Source of the DNA: Paenibacillus pasadenensis
Lineage (GTDB): Bacteria; Bacillota; Bacilli; Paenibacillales; Paenibacillaceae
Length of the DNA: 64,000 bases
Direction of reading: 5' to 3'
NCBI RefSeq assembly: GCF_023715725.1
Contig: NZ_JAMBOT010000004.1
Location: forward strand, 426,537 to 490,536
This document shows positions 42,781 to 51,845 of this stretch, in pieces. How positions within the stretch are numbered: position 1 is the stretch's first letter; each line of letters starts with the position of its first letter. Both the position numbers and the translations under genes were made by a program. The notes under the pieces are model-generated. The model made no database searches. It worked only from the letters and a program-made list of their open reading frames with translations, and had not been told where the DNA came from.

Positions 42781-43661
42781 CTTCTTGCCGGATGTTCATG
42801 CTCGCGTTATGATCGCGGTCGTGATGGGTGCCACAATGGGAACAACTCCATTCCCGCAAGCTGAGCTGTTTCACGTCGCGATTGCGGTTTCCGCACACAT
42901 GGCAAAGCTGGCTCGATGGATAGGTTTTTGCCACGGTCTGAATTTGACGACCATACCAAGCCGCTTTATAAGTCAGCATGGCACGAAGCGTGGCCCAACT
43001 CGCGTCTCCAATGGACTTGGCCAGCTTGGGATGCTGCATCAAGTGACTTACTTACAGCTCTTCCAGGCAGATCGTTTCCGTTACTGCACACCGCAAACGA
43101 TTTGAGACCCAGGTCAACACCCATGACCGTTTCCAATTCCGGAAGCGGCTCGCTCTCCACTTCACATAGAATCGAGACAACGTAGGTGCCTGTTGGATTC
43201 TTCCGAATCGTGGCTGAAAGAATTCGACCTTCCACTTCTCTAGATTTGGCAAAGCGAACCCATCCTAGCTTAGGCAGCTTCAGACGGTCGCCTTCAATCG
43301 TAATGTTATCGTTGGTATATCTCGTGGTATAACTTTGGACAGGATTCCGCTTCGATTTAAAACAAGGGGTCTTGTTCTGCTTCTGGTGAAACCGTGCAAA
43401 GGCATCCGTCAGGTTCCGTACACTGGATTGCAGAGCAGTGCTGTCCACTTCTTTTAGCCAGGAAAAGAGACGCTTGAGGGGAGGAAGTCCTATTGCACAG
43501 GTGTTATAGGTCAGCCCTTTTCCTAATTCTTGGTAGGTTCGATTCCACTTTTCAAGGAAGTGATTAAAGACATAGCGGGCGCAGCCGATGGTTTTATGGA
43601 TAAGCGTCCGTTGTTCTTCCGTGGGATAGAGGCGAAAGCGAAACGCCTTGTGATGCACCAT
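42719..43661 (-). pseudogene. tnpB: tnpB pseudogene (frameshift, internal deletion and stop)
   Basis: N-terminal part (231 residues from 43661) has MVHHKAFRFRLYPTEEQ and GVDLGLKSFAVCSNG with the RuvC-I Asp. The C-terminal part (107 residues, ending 42719) has [16 protein letters not shown], zinc motifs CHVCGNRN and [15 protein letters not shown] with the RuvC-III Asp. Between them, TETICLEEL (the RuvC-II Glu region) is in the second frame and is followed by a TAA. About 60 residues normally found between RuvC-I and RuvC-II are missing. The protein should be inactive. Confidence 0.88.
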
Positions 43662-43785
43662 TTAACCATCACCTCCGGTTTGCGGCCTTCCCCAATTATA
43701 GTACATACGTTCGGTTTTAACACCCAAAAAATGCCGATTCACCCCCTCCTTGTAGAAGGTGGAGTATTCTCGGCAAATTTTAGAT

Positions 43786-43814
43786 AAAAACCCGCTCTTC
43801 TTCGAGAGCGGGTT
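43786..43814 (-). terminator. Terminator of the YhgE gene
   Basis: Minus strand AACCCGCTCT / AGAGCGGGTT stem followed by TTTTT, 17 bp after the stop. Confidence 0.88.
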
Positions 43815-43830
43815 GATTTCACATATTTTG

Positions 43831-46110
43831 TTATGCCTGCAGCTCAGCCGCTGGCTGCATTGGCTCCGCAGCATTAGGTATGCGGCGGCCTTTAAGCGTG
43901 AAATAAAGCGCAGTAGCCGCCAAAGCAATCGCCGCATAAATGCTTAGGTATCCAAGCTGCTGGTAAACAACTGCCGTATCTCCGCCGGAAATTGCTGTTT
44001 TGAGTCCCGTAATGCTATGAGACATCGGCAGCCATGGGTGCACGGCCTGCATCCATTCCGGAAGCAGCTCTTTCGGGAACGTGCCTGCGCTGGACGTCAG
44101 CTGCAGAATCATAATCAGAACGGCGATATAACGGCCGACCTGGTCGCCCCATGTAACGAGGGCTTGAACGATAAGAGTAAACGTTAGGCTTGCCGCAAAA
44201 ATCAAAGCGACGAAATGCCCCGCATGCCCAACGTCAAGTTTAAGCCCGTAAAGAAGAATCAGAACCGCAGCCGCAGATTGGCAGATGCTCATGAGCACGT
44301 AGATGAATGTGCGGCTCAAAAAACGTCCGAATCTAGTCGCCTCCGGCTGGAACGATTCCCTGGATGAAACGACCGTTGTGAAAAACAGCCCGCCGACAAA
44401 CAGCGCTATCGAAATAAAGTACGGTGCGATGCCCATGCCGTAATTTTCTACCTTGCGCGAGTTGTCCTCTTTAATCGTGACGGGGGCGGCGAACATTCCT
44501 ACCGTATCGTCTCCATCTTTGACCTCCGCCGTTTGGCTGGCGGCGTCATTCAGCTTGCCCTGAAGCTCGTCCGATCCTTGCTGCAGCTTGGCCGCACCGT
44601 TTTTCAGCTCTCCAGCGCCATTCTCCAGCTTTAATGCGCCGTCCGATAGCGAGCCAAAACCGCCAGCAAGCTGACCGATGCCTCCACTCAGCTGCGATAC
44701 TCCGCCATTCAGCGTCTTGGCTCCGCCTGCAAGATCCGCGCCGCCTGCCGCAGCTTCGGCCAGCTTGCCGCTCAGCTGAGTCATGCCGCCGCTCAACTGG
44801 CCAGTGCCGGACTGCAGCTGCCGGGCGCCTTCAAGCAGCTGCTGCTGTCCGGCATTCAACTGGGTGCCGCCAGCAAGCAGCTGTTTCCCCGCTGCATTAA
44901 GCTCGGCGGCTCCCGTTTGCAGCTGTCGCTGGCTATCCGCCAGCTGTTGGCCGCCGGCCGTCAGCTGCCGCTGCGCGACGTTCAGCTTGCTGCTGCCCTC
45001 GGCGAGCTCCCGGCTTGCTGCCAGCAGCTGTTTGCCCTGTTCGCTGTCGGCCAGCTCAGGGTTTGCTTTCAGCAGCGCCTCAAGTGCTGCGAACAGCTTG
45101 GCCGCTCCTTCGCTCACGTCGCTGCCTCCCGCCTCCGCTGCCTTCAGCGCGTCGGCCAGCTCCGAGCTGCCTTTCGCTGACTGCTGCAGCCCGGCTTCCA
45201 GCTTGGCGCTGCCCGAGGATGCTTGCTCCAGTCCTTGCTGCAGCTTGTTGCTCGCTTCAGCCGACGCGCCCAGTCCCGCAACTAATTGGGAGGCCCCCTT
45301 ATCGGCCGATTCTGCGCCGGAAGCCAGTTGTCCGCCAGCTTGCGTCAGCTGCTGGAGGCCTGAGGCCAAAGTTCCGCTGCCTTCGGCAAGCGAACGCGAG
45401 CCGTCTTTCAGCTTGAGCGCACCCTGTGAAAGCGGAGCGACACCGTCGCTCAGCTTTGCTGTGCCATCCGCCAGCTTGGCGAGATTTTTTTGCAGCGCAG
45501 CCGCTCCTTCGTCCAGTTTTCCTGCTCCTTCCTTCAGCTCTCCTGCCCCGCTGCCCGCTTCTGCAAATCCATCCGAAATCTCTTTCACTTGAGACAGCAT
45601 GCTCCGAGTGTACGCCTCGGTAATGCTCGCATTCAGCTCCGCCCGGATATCCTTCATAGCCGAGCTGCCAATTTGGCCGGCGATAAAGTTATAATCTCCG
45701 TTTGGCTCAAAAATAATTTCCGCTTGCTGCGGCTTATCATCCATTAATGTGGACGCCTTTTGAGAAAAATCACGCGGGATCGTTATCGCCATATAATACT
45801 GGTTGCCCTCGATGCCCTTGGCGGCCTGTTCCGCCGTGACGAACTGCCAATCGAAATCGCGCTTATCCTGCAGCTCCTTGACAAAATCCTGTCCGACATG
45901 GAGCTCCTCGCCTTCATAAACGGTTCCGCGATCCTCGTTCACAACGGCGACCGGGATCTTTTCCAGCTGTCCGTACGGGTCCCAGGAAGCCTCAATTAAA
46001 AAACCGCTATATAAAATAGGAACAAAAGCAACGGCAATGAAGGAAATGGCCAGCATCGGCTTAGTGAACATCGCCTTCAGGTCTTTGCCGACTGTTGTGA
46101 CAGCCCTCAT
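43831..46110 (-). CDS. yhgE: YhgE/Pip family membrane protein
   Basis: 759 residues. An N-terminal helix (about 17-37) and about five C-terminal helices of the ABC-2 permease type (about 555-745) enclose a large extracellular part. That part is about 350 residues of GxxxLxxGxxxL-like repeats (LDEGAAALQKNLAKLADGTAKL...), predicted to form long helices. KIPVAVVNEDRGTVYEG near residue 50 is a family block. Homologues include the Lactococcus phage infection protein Pip and type VII secretion-associated YueB. Divergent TetR gene, as for yhgD-yhgE in B. subtilis. AAGGAGATG precedes the start. Confidence 0.9.
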   Translation of the reverse strand: MRAVTTVGKDLKAMFTKPMLAISFIAVAFVPILYSGFLIEASWDPYGQLEKIPVAVVNEDRGTVYEGEELHVGQDFVKELQDKRDFDWQFVTAEQAAKGIEGNQYYMAITIPRDFSQKASTLMDDKPQQAEIIFEPNGDYNFIAGQIGSSAMKDIRAELNASITEAYTRSMLSQVKEISDGFAEAGSGAGELKEGAGKLDEGAAALQKNLAKLADGTAKLSDGVAPLSQGALKLKDGSRSLAEGSGTLASGLQQLTQAGGQLASGAESADKGASQLVAGLGASAEASNKLQQGLEQASSGSAKLEAGLQQSAKGSSELADALKAAEAGGSDVSEGAAKLFAALEALLKANPELADSEQGKQLLAASRELAEGSSKLNVAQRQLTAGGQQLADSQRQLQTGAAELNAAGKQLLAGGTQLNAGQQQLLEGARQLQSGTGQLSGGMTQLSGKLAEAAAGGADLAGGAKTLNGGVSQLSGGIGQLAGGFGSLSDGALKLENGAGELKNGAAKLQQGSDELQGKLNDAASQTAEVKDGDDTVGMFAAPVTIKEDNSRKVENYGMGIAPYFISIALFVGGLFFTTVVSSRESFQPEATRFGRFLSRTFIYVLMSICQSAAAVLILLYGLKLDVGHAGHFVALIFAASLTFTLIVQALVTWGDQVGRYIAVLIMILQLTSSAGTFPKELLPEWMQAVHPWLPMSHSITGLKTAISGGDTAVVYQQLGYLSIYAAIALAATALYFTLKGRRIPNAAEPMQPAAELQA

Positions 46111-46124
46111 AGTGGTTCATCTCC

Positions 46125-46163
46125 TTTTTGACTAAAAATCAAATTCGGTCATTTGGTCAAAAA
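46125..46163. promoter_or_regulatory. Inverted repeat before yhgE (putative TetR operator)
   Basis: TTTTTGAC and GTCAAAAA, 8-bp perfect arms 23 bp apart, with internal GGTCA direct repeats (GGTCATTTGGTCA). It covers the region immediately upstream of the yhgE binding site and probably overlaps its promoter. Confidence 0.5.
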
Positions 46164-46305
46164 CAACTTTAACATGCTTGAAACGAACATGCAACTTTAA
46201 GCTGCTGCCTTTTGTTCCAGCTTTATCCTGAGCTCGTCACGCTGGCTGAAACCGGCGTATCCGTGCAGCGTATAGTGGACTTATGCTACGATTGATTGCG
46301 TACGG

Positions 46306-46477
46306 CTAACGTAACTAAGACGCGCTATTGGCCGGATCACGGCCTCCTCAGAGAGCTAACGAATCTGAGCAGCGTTATCCGCTGGTTTCATGCACGTAAG
46401 GGTTAATAAGGCTTTTCAGTTGCGTTACATAACAAATGGGAACAATAAAGGCCAAATAAGCTTTCATAGTTGCGTTA
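46306..46477. repeat. Composite inverted repeat, copy 2
   Basis: CTAACGTAACTAAGA and CTAACGAATCTGAG half units are followed by two inverted units (TAATAAGGCTTTTCAGTTGC and AATAAGCTTTCATAGTTGC). Same layout as 20532-20716. Together with the operator it fills most of the 465-bp gap 46111-46575. Confidence 0.75.
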
Positions 46478-46575
46478 AAGCAGCCGAGTTAACCGAATTA
46501 ACTAACGGGCTGTCACAGACGCATGCTCTTGGTGCTTTTAATCGAGAAGAAGTTCACGGATGGGGGTCAGGCCCA

Positions 46576-47154
46576 ATGTCGATCGACCGCAGGGCTGAAG
46601 TTGTACAAGCCGCCGCCAAATCCTTCGCTATGTTCGGCTACAAAGCGACAACGATGGATCAGGTGGCCAGGATTGCGCGTGTCGCCAAAGGCACGATCTA
46701 TACGTTTTTTGACAATAAGGAACAGCTGTTTGAGGAAATCATGAAGGATTTTGTTCAGGAGATTTTGCAGCTGGCGGAGAATGCGATTGATCCGGACAAA
46801 CCTTTTGCCGAAAATTTGCATCGCGCGTTAATTGATGTGCTTAATTACCGCAAGGAGCACGAACTGTTTTCCCGGTTGACGATGGAAATGAAGGAGATCG
46901 GGACTGCCGCTGCAGGCTTTGGCATTTCCATGATGGAAGAGGCGCTGCTTGGATTTGTCGCCAACGCCGTGCAGGACGCAATCGCCAAGGGCGAAATCAA
47001 GCCATGCGATCCAAAGCTTACCGCTTACGTGCTGGTCAAGCTGTTCATCACGCTTGTTGTTGACTGGCCGGCTTTATCAGGGGAGCCGTTTAAAGAAGAA
47101 GATGTGATGCGTCTGTTCGAGCTTTACCTCCTGGATGGAATTTCGCAGAGATAG
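46576..47154 (+). CDS. TetR-family transcriptional regulator
   Basis: 192 residues from MSIDRRAEVV; the frame extends upstream through the repeat, but those codons are not protein-like. The HTH is classical: AAAKSFAMFGYKATTMDQVARIARVAKGTIYTFFDNKEQLFEEI (about 10-55). The C-terminal ligand domain is helical and unassigned. It is divergent from yhgE and most likely represses it and itself, as suggested by the inverted repeat in between. The binding site is weak (GGGGGTC), so expression may be low. A hairpin terminator follows. Confidence 0.9.
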   Translation: MSIDRRAEVVQAAAKSFAMFGYKATTMDQVARIARVAKGTIYTFFDNKEQLFEEIMKDFVQEILQLAENAIDPDKPFAENLHRALIDVLNYRKEHELFSRLTMEMKEIGTAAAGFGISMMEEALLGFVANAVQDAIAKGEIKPCDPKLTAYVLVKLFITLVVDWPALSGEPFKEEDVMRLFELYLLDGISQR

Positions 47155-47207
47155 AAAATTAGTTAAAACAAACACATTATATTGCTGCACCAGCGCGCAA
47201 GCGAATG

Positions 47208-47255
47208 AAAAAAAGCCGTCACCGGCCGCATTGGATGCGGTTAGCGACGGCTTTT
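47208..47255. terminator. Bidirectional terminator
   Basis: AAAGCCGTC / GACGGCTTT stem with A-run left and TTTT right, between the convergent tetR-type and msrAB genes. Confidence 0.85.
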
Positions 47256-47273
47256 AGCCGTGACTCGGAATAA

Positions 47274-48236
47274 TTAAACAAACAGAGAGCGGTACTCTCC
47301 GTAGCCTTCCTCCTCCAGCTGCGACACTGGAATGAAGCGGAGCGCGGCCGAATTGATGCAGTAGCGCATTCCGCCCCTGTCCTTAGGCCCGTCGTCGAAA
47401 ACATGCCCCAGATGGGAGTCCGCTTCTTTGCTGCGAACTTCGGTGCGAAGCATAAAAAGCGTTGTGTCCGACTTTTCCTTAACACTCGCCTTGGACAACG
47501 GTTTGGTGAAGCTTGGCCAGCCGCAGCCGGAATCATACTTGTCGAGAGAGCTGAACAGAGGCTCGCCCGAGACGATGTCCACGTAAATGCCCTCTTCTTT
47601 ATGATCCCAGAACTCGTTTTGGAACGGAGGCTCCGTTTTGTCGTGCTGCGTCACCGCATATTGCAAAGGATTCAAGCGGGCACGCAGCTCATCCTCGTTT
47701 TTGTTCATTTTCCAGTGCTGCTCGATAAAGCTGTCGCGCCCTGAGCCTCTGCGGTACATTTTATAGCGGAACGGATGCGTTTTGTGATAGTCCTGGTGAT
47801 AGTCCTCCGCCTCGTAAAAGGGAGCCGCCGGCTCAATCGTCACAACGATTGGCTTATCAAAACGCCCGCTCTCCTGAAGCGCGCGCTTCGATTCCTCAGC
47901 CAGCTTGCGCTGCTCCTCGGTATGATAAAAAATAGCCGGGCGGTACGAATCGCCACGGTCTGCGAACTGACCCAGCGCATCGGTCGGATCAACCTGCTGC
48001 CAGTAAATGTCCAGCAGCTTGGCGTATGGGAAAACGTCCGGATCATACGTAATCTGGATCGCTTCCGTGTGACCCGTGTTCCCTTGGCATACTAGATCAT
48101 ATGTTGGATTTTCCACATGTCCCGCCGTATAACCGGATACTACGCGAATAATGCCGGGCAGCTCCTCAAAAGGAGATACCATGCACCAGAAACATCCGCC
48201 AGCGAACGTTGCCAGCTGTTGTTTGCTCGTGTCCAT
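47274..48236 (-). CDS. msrAB: Fused methionine sulfoxide reductase MsrA-MsrB
   Basis: 320 residues from MDTSKQQLA (GGGAGGG eight bases before; the upstream Met lies inside that site). MsrA domain (about 1-165): catalytic Cys15 in GGCFWC, and [12 protein letters not shown]. MsrB domain (about 180-320): [27 protein letters not shown], and catalytic Cys in [11 protein letters not shown]. The CxxC zinc pairs of some MsrB proteins are absent. Repairs both S and R methionine sulfoxides in oxidatively damaged proteins; no signal peptide, so cytoplasmic. Confidence 0.95.
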   Translation of the reverse strand: MDTSKQQLATFAGGCFWCMVSPFEELPGIIRVVSGYTAGHVENPTYDLVCQGNTGHTEAIQITYDPDVFPYAKLLDIYWQQVDPTDALGQFADRGDSYRPAIFYHTEEQRKLAEESKRALQESGRFDKPIVVTIEPAAPFYEAEDYHQDYHKTHPFRYKMYRRGSGRDSFIEQHWKMNKNEDELRARLNPLQYAVTQHDKTEPPFQNEFWDHKEEGIYVDIVSGEPLFSSLDKYDSGCGWPSFTKPLSKASVKEKSDTTLFMLRTEVRSKEADSHLGHVFDDGPKDRGGMRYCINSAALRFIPVSQLEEEGYGEYRSLFV

Positions 48237-48382
48237 CTCTTTCCCTCCCATTTATAAAAGCTCCGTGAACAGGCTCGGCTAAAACTCCGACGCCTTTCAA
48301 CAGCCTTAATTACACGATTTACCAAAAGGACGAAGCCGCCTTTTGTTCATTATAACGAACCGGACTCTGAAAAGTCCAAACG

Positions 48383-48625
48383 CTATTCCCGAAGCGCATC
48401 CTGCAGCCGCGTGTTCATTCCTTGAGATGAACCTCCAAGCCTCCGCCGCAGCCGCTGCGCCTCAGATGCCAGCTTCGCCGCCTCAGCGGACAGACGCTCG
48501 TTTTCCGCTTCAGCCGCAGACAAGCTCATCTTATATGCCTGCAGCTGCGCCTCCAGCTCCTCGCAGTGCTGTTGTAATTGTTTGTTTTCCTCCGCTAGCT
48601 TTGCGGCCCTAATCTGCTCATCCAT
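48383..48625 (-). CDS. Small coiled-coil protein
   Basis: 80 residues, almost entirely predicted coiled coil (LAEENKQLQQHCEELEAQLQAYKMSLSAAEAENERLSAEAAKL, Leu at heptad spacing), with a basic, Gly/Ser tail (RRRLGGSSQG). AAGGGG lies about nine bases before ATG. No known domain. It sits between msrAB and the esterase gene on the same strand. Coding potential is supported by the regular heptad pattern and binding site; function unknown. Confidence 0.65.
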   Translation of the reverse strand: MDEQIRAAKLAEENKQLQQHCEELEAQLQAYKMSLSAAEAENERLSAEAAKLASEAQRLRRRLGGSSQGMNTRLQDALRE

Positions 48626-48683
48626 AATGAATTCCCCTTCTCCGGCTTTGTTGCAATTGTACGCCGCTTAAACCCGATTTTTG

Positions 48684-49796
48684 CTACTGCAGCTCGCTGC
48701 CAATGGAGGAACTGTCCTGTGGCGTTACCGAACCAATCATGCCTGCAGTCCAATCCGTCTCCGTTACGGCGGCTTCCTCCTGCAGTCGTTCTTTGAGGAA
48801 ATCCGCACACAGCCGCAGCGAATGCTCGGCTTCAGGAAGCCAGCCCGGCATCATCGCTGTAAAATCATGAATCATACCGCCGTAGCAGCAGTATTCCGTC
48901 GGTATTCCAGCAGCGCGGAGCCGCTCCGCATACTGATGCCCCTGGTCGCGAAGCGGGTCCAGCTCTGCCGTCACGACCAGTGCAGGCGGCAATCCGCCAA
49001 GCTGCTCCGCAAGCAGCGGCGACACCTCCGGCTCCACCCGCAGCTCCGGCGGCGCATAACCGTTTGCGAATTGCTGCAGAAGCTGCAGCGTCAGCATATA
49101 CTGCCGGCCGTTTTGCCGCAGCGAAGGCTGCTCGGCGTCAGTGGAGCCGCTTCCGCCGGTCAAGTCGACCGCCGGATAAAGCAGCGCCTGCCCTTTCAGC
49201 GGCGGACCGCCGCTGCGGGCGGCGCGCAGCGCCGTTACCGCAGCAATATTGCCGCCCGCGCTTTCACCGGCAACGGCCAGCCGGGCAGGGTCTCCGCCCA
49301 GCCTTCCCGCCTCTTCCGCTGCCCAGAGCAGCGCTTCATACGCGTCATCTGCACCATGCGGATAAGGATGTTCCGGCGCGAGCCGGTAGCCGACCGACAG
49401 AAACAGGCAGCCGCTCAGTGCAGCCCACGCCTGATTATACCGATGCCTTACCCGGTGATCGCCAAGCGCAAAGCCGCCCCCGTGAAAATACAAAATAACA
49501 GGCAGCGGTCCCGTTGCGCCCGACTCCGGGGCAACCGGACGGTACCAACGCAGCGGAATCGGTCTTCCGCTGCGCGACTGCGCCTGCAGATCGCCCCACT
49601 CCACTCGCTGACCGGGAAGCTTCAAGCAAGCGGCTGCGTCCATCGCTTTCATAAACAAGCTCATGCGCCAGCGCATCCGGCGAAGCGGCCGACCGGTCAT
49701 CCATGAGCCGGCATGCACAGCAGCCAGCAAAATGCGGAGCGGCAGTGCAAGCCTGCCATTATCCGTTTTTTTTGTCGCCTTGAACGGCTTGGACAC
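48684..49796 (-). CDS. Alpha/beta hydrolase, hormone-sensitive-lipase (HSL) type esterase
   Basis: 370 residues. Oxyanion motif HGGGFALGD, nucleophile elbow GESAGG, acid in TAELDPLRDQG and base His in GGMIHDF make a complete HSL-type triad. Acts on short acyl esters; natural substrate unknown. The GTG start lies inside the end of pncB (38-bp overlap) with CGGAGATG upstream, so it is translationally coupled to it. An N-terminal ~60 residues (LLAAVHAGSWMTGRPL) form a cap or weak membrane-associated region, not a clear signal peptide. Confidence 0.88.
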   Translation of the reverse strand: MSKPFKATKKTDNGRLALPLRILLAAVHAGSWMTGRPLRRMRWRMSLFMKAMDAAACLKLPGQRVEWGDLQAQSRSGRPIPLRWYRPVAPESGATGPLPVILYFHGGGFALGDHRVRHRYNQAWAALSGCLFLSVGYRLAPEHPYPHGADDAYEALLWAAEEAGRLGGDPARLAVAGESAGGNIAAVTALRAARSGGPPLKGQALLYPAVDLTGGSGSTDAEQPSLRQNGRQYMLTLQLLQQFANGYAPPELRVEPEVSPLLAEQLGGLPPALVVTAELDPLRDQGHQYAERLRAAGIPTEYCCYGGMIHDFTAMMPGWLPEAEHSLRLCADFLKERLQEEAAVTETDWTAGMIGSVTPQDSSSIGSELQ

Positions 49797-51219
49797 GTTG
49801 GATCATCTCCGTTTTGAGCTGCCACAGCTGCTGGCTGAACCAGACCGGGTATGGCTCAGGATGAAGCTTCCGCAGATGCTGCGGCCTGAACAAACAAAGC
49901 TGCGCAAGATGGTAGCAACGGATGTCCTCCAGCTCCGGCAGCTTTGCGACAAGCTCGCCGCTGCGAAACACCGGCTGCAGAAGCGGTTCCGCTCTGTAGA
50001 CTGAAACAGCCGTCCGGACATATGGATGAGCCGGGTCAATCCGCTGCAGCGGCTCTCCTTCCAACGCTGCTTCCTCCCTCAGCGCCATATAATCGCCGAG
50101 CGCGTAACCTGTCTTTGTATCGATGAGCCGGCTGATCGTTTTTGCGCCGGGATTCGTCACCTTGTCGAGATTGCCGGATAGCTTAATGACCGGTTCGTAG
50201 CCGTCGCCGCGGTCGATCGCGGCCAGCTTGTAAACGCCTCCGAGCGAGGGCTGATCCGCTGCGGTAATGAGCTGGGTTCCGACTCCCCAGGTGTCAATGG
50301 CCGCTCCCTGTGCTTTGAGCTCCATTATGATATGTTCGTCCAGGTCATTGGAAGCTACGATACGCACGCCGGGAAATCCCGCTTCGTCCAGCATCCGCCT
50401 CGCTTCTTTAGACAGAATCGCCAAATCCCCGCTGTCCAGCCTAATTCCTTGCAGCTCCTTGCCCTTCGCCCTCAGCTGGCGGGCCACCTCAATAGCATGC
50501 GGAACGCCGCTGCCCAGCGTATCGTAGGTATCGACAAGCAGCGTCACGCCGTCCGGCAGCGCCTCGGCATATCGCTCAAACGCCTCTAGCTCGGATTGAT
50601 GCGCCTGCACCCAGGCATGAGCATGCGTTCCTTTTGCCGGGATGCCAAAAAGCAGGCCGGCCCGCATATTGCTCGTTGCGTGAAAACCAGCGACATAGGC
50701 GGCTCGCGCCCCCCATACTGCCGCATCCATCTCCTGTGCTCTGCGTGTGCCAAACTCCAGCAGCGTGTCATCTCCAGCCGCTTGCCGGATGCGTGAGGCC
50801 TTGGTCGCAATCAGCGTCTGATAGTTCGCCATATTAAGAATGGCCGTTTCCACCAGCTGCGCTTCCATTATGCGGCCTTCCACCCTCACGAGCGGCTCGT
50901 TCGGAAAAACCAGCGTTCCTTCCGGCACTGAATCGATACTGCCGCTGAAGCGAAACCGGCGCAGCTCCTCAATAAAGGCGGGCTCGTAGCGTTCTTCCTG
51001 CTGCTGCAAATAGGCCAGCTCCGTATCCGTAAAACGAAGCTCCGTTATATAATCGACGATCCGCTGTAATCCGGCAAAGACAGCGTAACCGCTGCCGAAA
51101 GGAAGCTTGCGAAAATACATCTCAAATACGGCCTTACGGTTGTGGGTTCCCATTTTCCAATGGGCATACATCATATTAATTTGATATTTATCGGTATGCA
51201 GAGCGATTGACGGCTCCAT
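49759..51219 (-). CDS. pncB: Nicotinate phosphoribosyltransferase
   Basis: 486 residues. It makes nicotinate mononucleotide from nicotinate and PRPP with ATP in NAD salvage. Characteristic segments: HTDKYQINMMYAHW at the N-terminus, FGTRRAQEMDAA with the substrate-binding Arg, catalytic-His region GTHAHAWVQ, and GIRLDSGDLA for phosphate binding. The longer Gram-positive type of the family. Promoter not evident; the upstream region is a hairpin-repeat array. Followed by the coupled esterase gene. Confidence 0.95.
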   Translation of the reverse strand: MEPSIALHTDKYQINMMYAHWKMGTHNRKAVFEMYFRKLPFGSGYAVFAGLQRIVDYITELRFTDTELAYLQQQEERYEPAFIEELRRFRFSGSIDSVPEGTLVFPNEPLVRVEGRIMEAQLVETAILNMANYQTLIATKASRIRQAAGDDTLLEFGTRRAQEMDAAVWGARAAYVAGFHATSNMRAGLLFGIPAKGTHAHAWVQAHQSELEAFERYAEALPDGVTLLVDTYDTLGSGVPHAIEVARQLRAKGKELQGIRLDSGDLAILSKEARRMLDEAGFPGVRIVASNDLDEHIIMELKAQGAAIDTWGVGTQLITAADQPSLGGVYKLAAIDRGDGYEPVIKLSGNLDKVTNPGAKTISRLIDTKTGYALGDYMALREEAALEGEPLQRIDPAHPYVRTAVSVYRAEPLLQPVFRSGELVAKLPELEDIRCYHLAQLCLFRPQHLRKLHPEPYPVWFSQQLWQLKTEMIQRVQAVQGDKKNG

Positions 51220-51254
51220 CTGACCTGTCAGCCTCCTTGTTACACCGTTTGTAC

Positions 51255-51425
51255 AGTAAAAGCTGCGCTATAGAGAGCCGCGTTATGTCGTTAGATTAAA
51301 CGCAAAAGCTGCGCTTAAAAGCGCAGCACTATGCCGTCACACTTAACGCAAAAGCTGCGCTTAAAAGCGCAGCACTATGCCGTCACACTTAACGCAAAAG
51401 CTGCGCTTAATAGCGCAGCTTTCCG
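51255..51425. repeat. 46-bp tandem repeat of hairpins
   Basis: Units begin at about 51255 (degenerate), 51301, 51347 and 51393, each with AAAGCTGCGCTT / AAAAGCGCAGC forming a terminator-like hairpin, joined by ACTATGCCGTCACACTTAACG. The last hairpin is followed by TTT and may end LapA transcripts. It lies between lapA and pncB. Confidence 0.9.
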
Positions 51426-51437
51426 TATAGCCGACAG

Positions 51438-51782
51438 CTACTCGGCCGAATGCCGGACCGGCACGGCAGCCGGCTCGGCCCCCGGACCCGTTTCCTGCAG
51501 CACAACCGGCTCTTTTGTGTAGCCAAGCGGTTTTGATTTAAGCTCGTTAAGCTCTCTCTGCAGCGCCTTCAGCTGACGGTTCAGTCTGTAGGAGCGGATA
51601 ATGCCAAGCAGCCCTACGCTTAACCCGCCGAGCAGAGCTGAACCGAGAATAACGAGAATGAGCGGCGAATTCGTCTGCGCGAACAGGAAGTTAACCTGTA
51701 CGGGATCAACGTTAATGACCGCAAAAATGGCAATGATCAAAGCAAAGATCAAGCCGGAAATGAGCAAGCCTTGCGTTTTCAT
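51438..51782 (-). CDS. LapA-domain (DUF1049) membrane protein
   Basis: 114 residues with two membrane helices (about 5-25 and 40-62): GLIFALIIAIFAVINVDPVQVNFLF is the LapA_dom signature, followed by PLILVILGSALLGGLSVGLLG. A helical cytoplasmic tail (RSYRLNRQLKALQRELNEL) ends in a Pro/Ala-rich tip. In enterobacteria LapA works in lipopolysaccharide assembly; in Gram-positives its role is unknown. It follows the hybrid kinase gene by 63 bp on the same strand. Confidence 0.85.
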   Translation of the reverse strand: MKTQGLLISGLIFALIIAIFAVINVDPVQVNFLFAQTNSPLILVILGSALLGGLSVGLLGIIRSYRLNRQLKALQRELNELKSKPLGYTKEPVVLQETGPGAEPAAVPVRHSAE

Positions 51783-51845
51783 AGGTGAACCACCCCATCC
51801 GCATTGTTTCCTTATTGTTCCCTTTTAACCCTTAACAATAACGGA

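Larger units (their letters stand above)
42657..43740 (-). mobile_element. IS200/IS605-family element, tnpB only (IS1341 type), decayed
   Basis: A tnpB-like pseudogene with no tnpA. The minus-strand 3' end carries a CCACCT/AGGTGG hairpin and finishes GTTCAA, the usual right end of these elements. The left boundary is uncertain: a TGCCGA/TCGGCA hairpin with T-run at 43726-43775 may be the left end or a terminator of the upstream gene. No target duplication is expected for this family. Confidence 0.75.

Noticed and set aside
42719..43042. Independent 107-residue zinc-finger protein
   Set aside because: It is the C-terminal third of a frameshifted tnpB.
46390..46575. N-terminal extension of the TetR protein
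   Set aside because: These codons are the dispersed repeat; TetR proteins start just before the helix-turn-helix, at base 46576.
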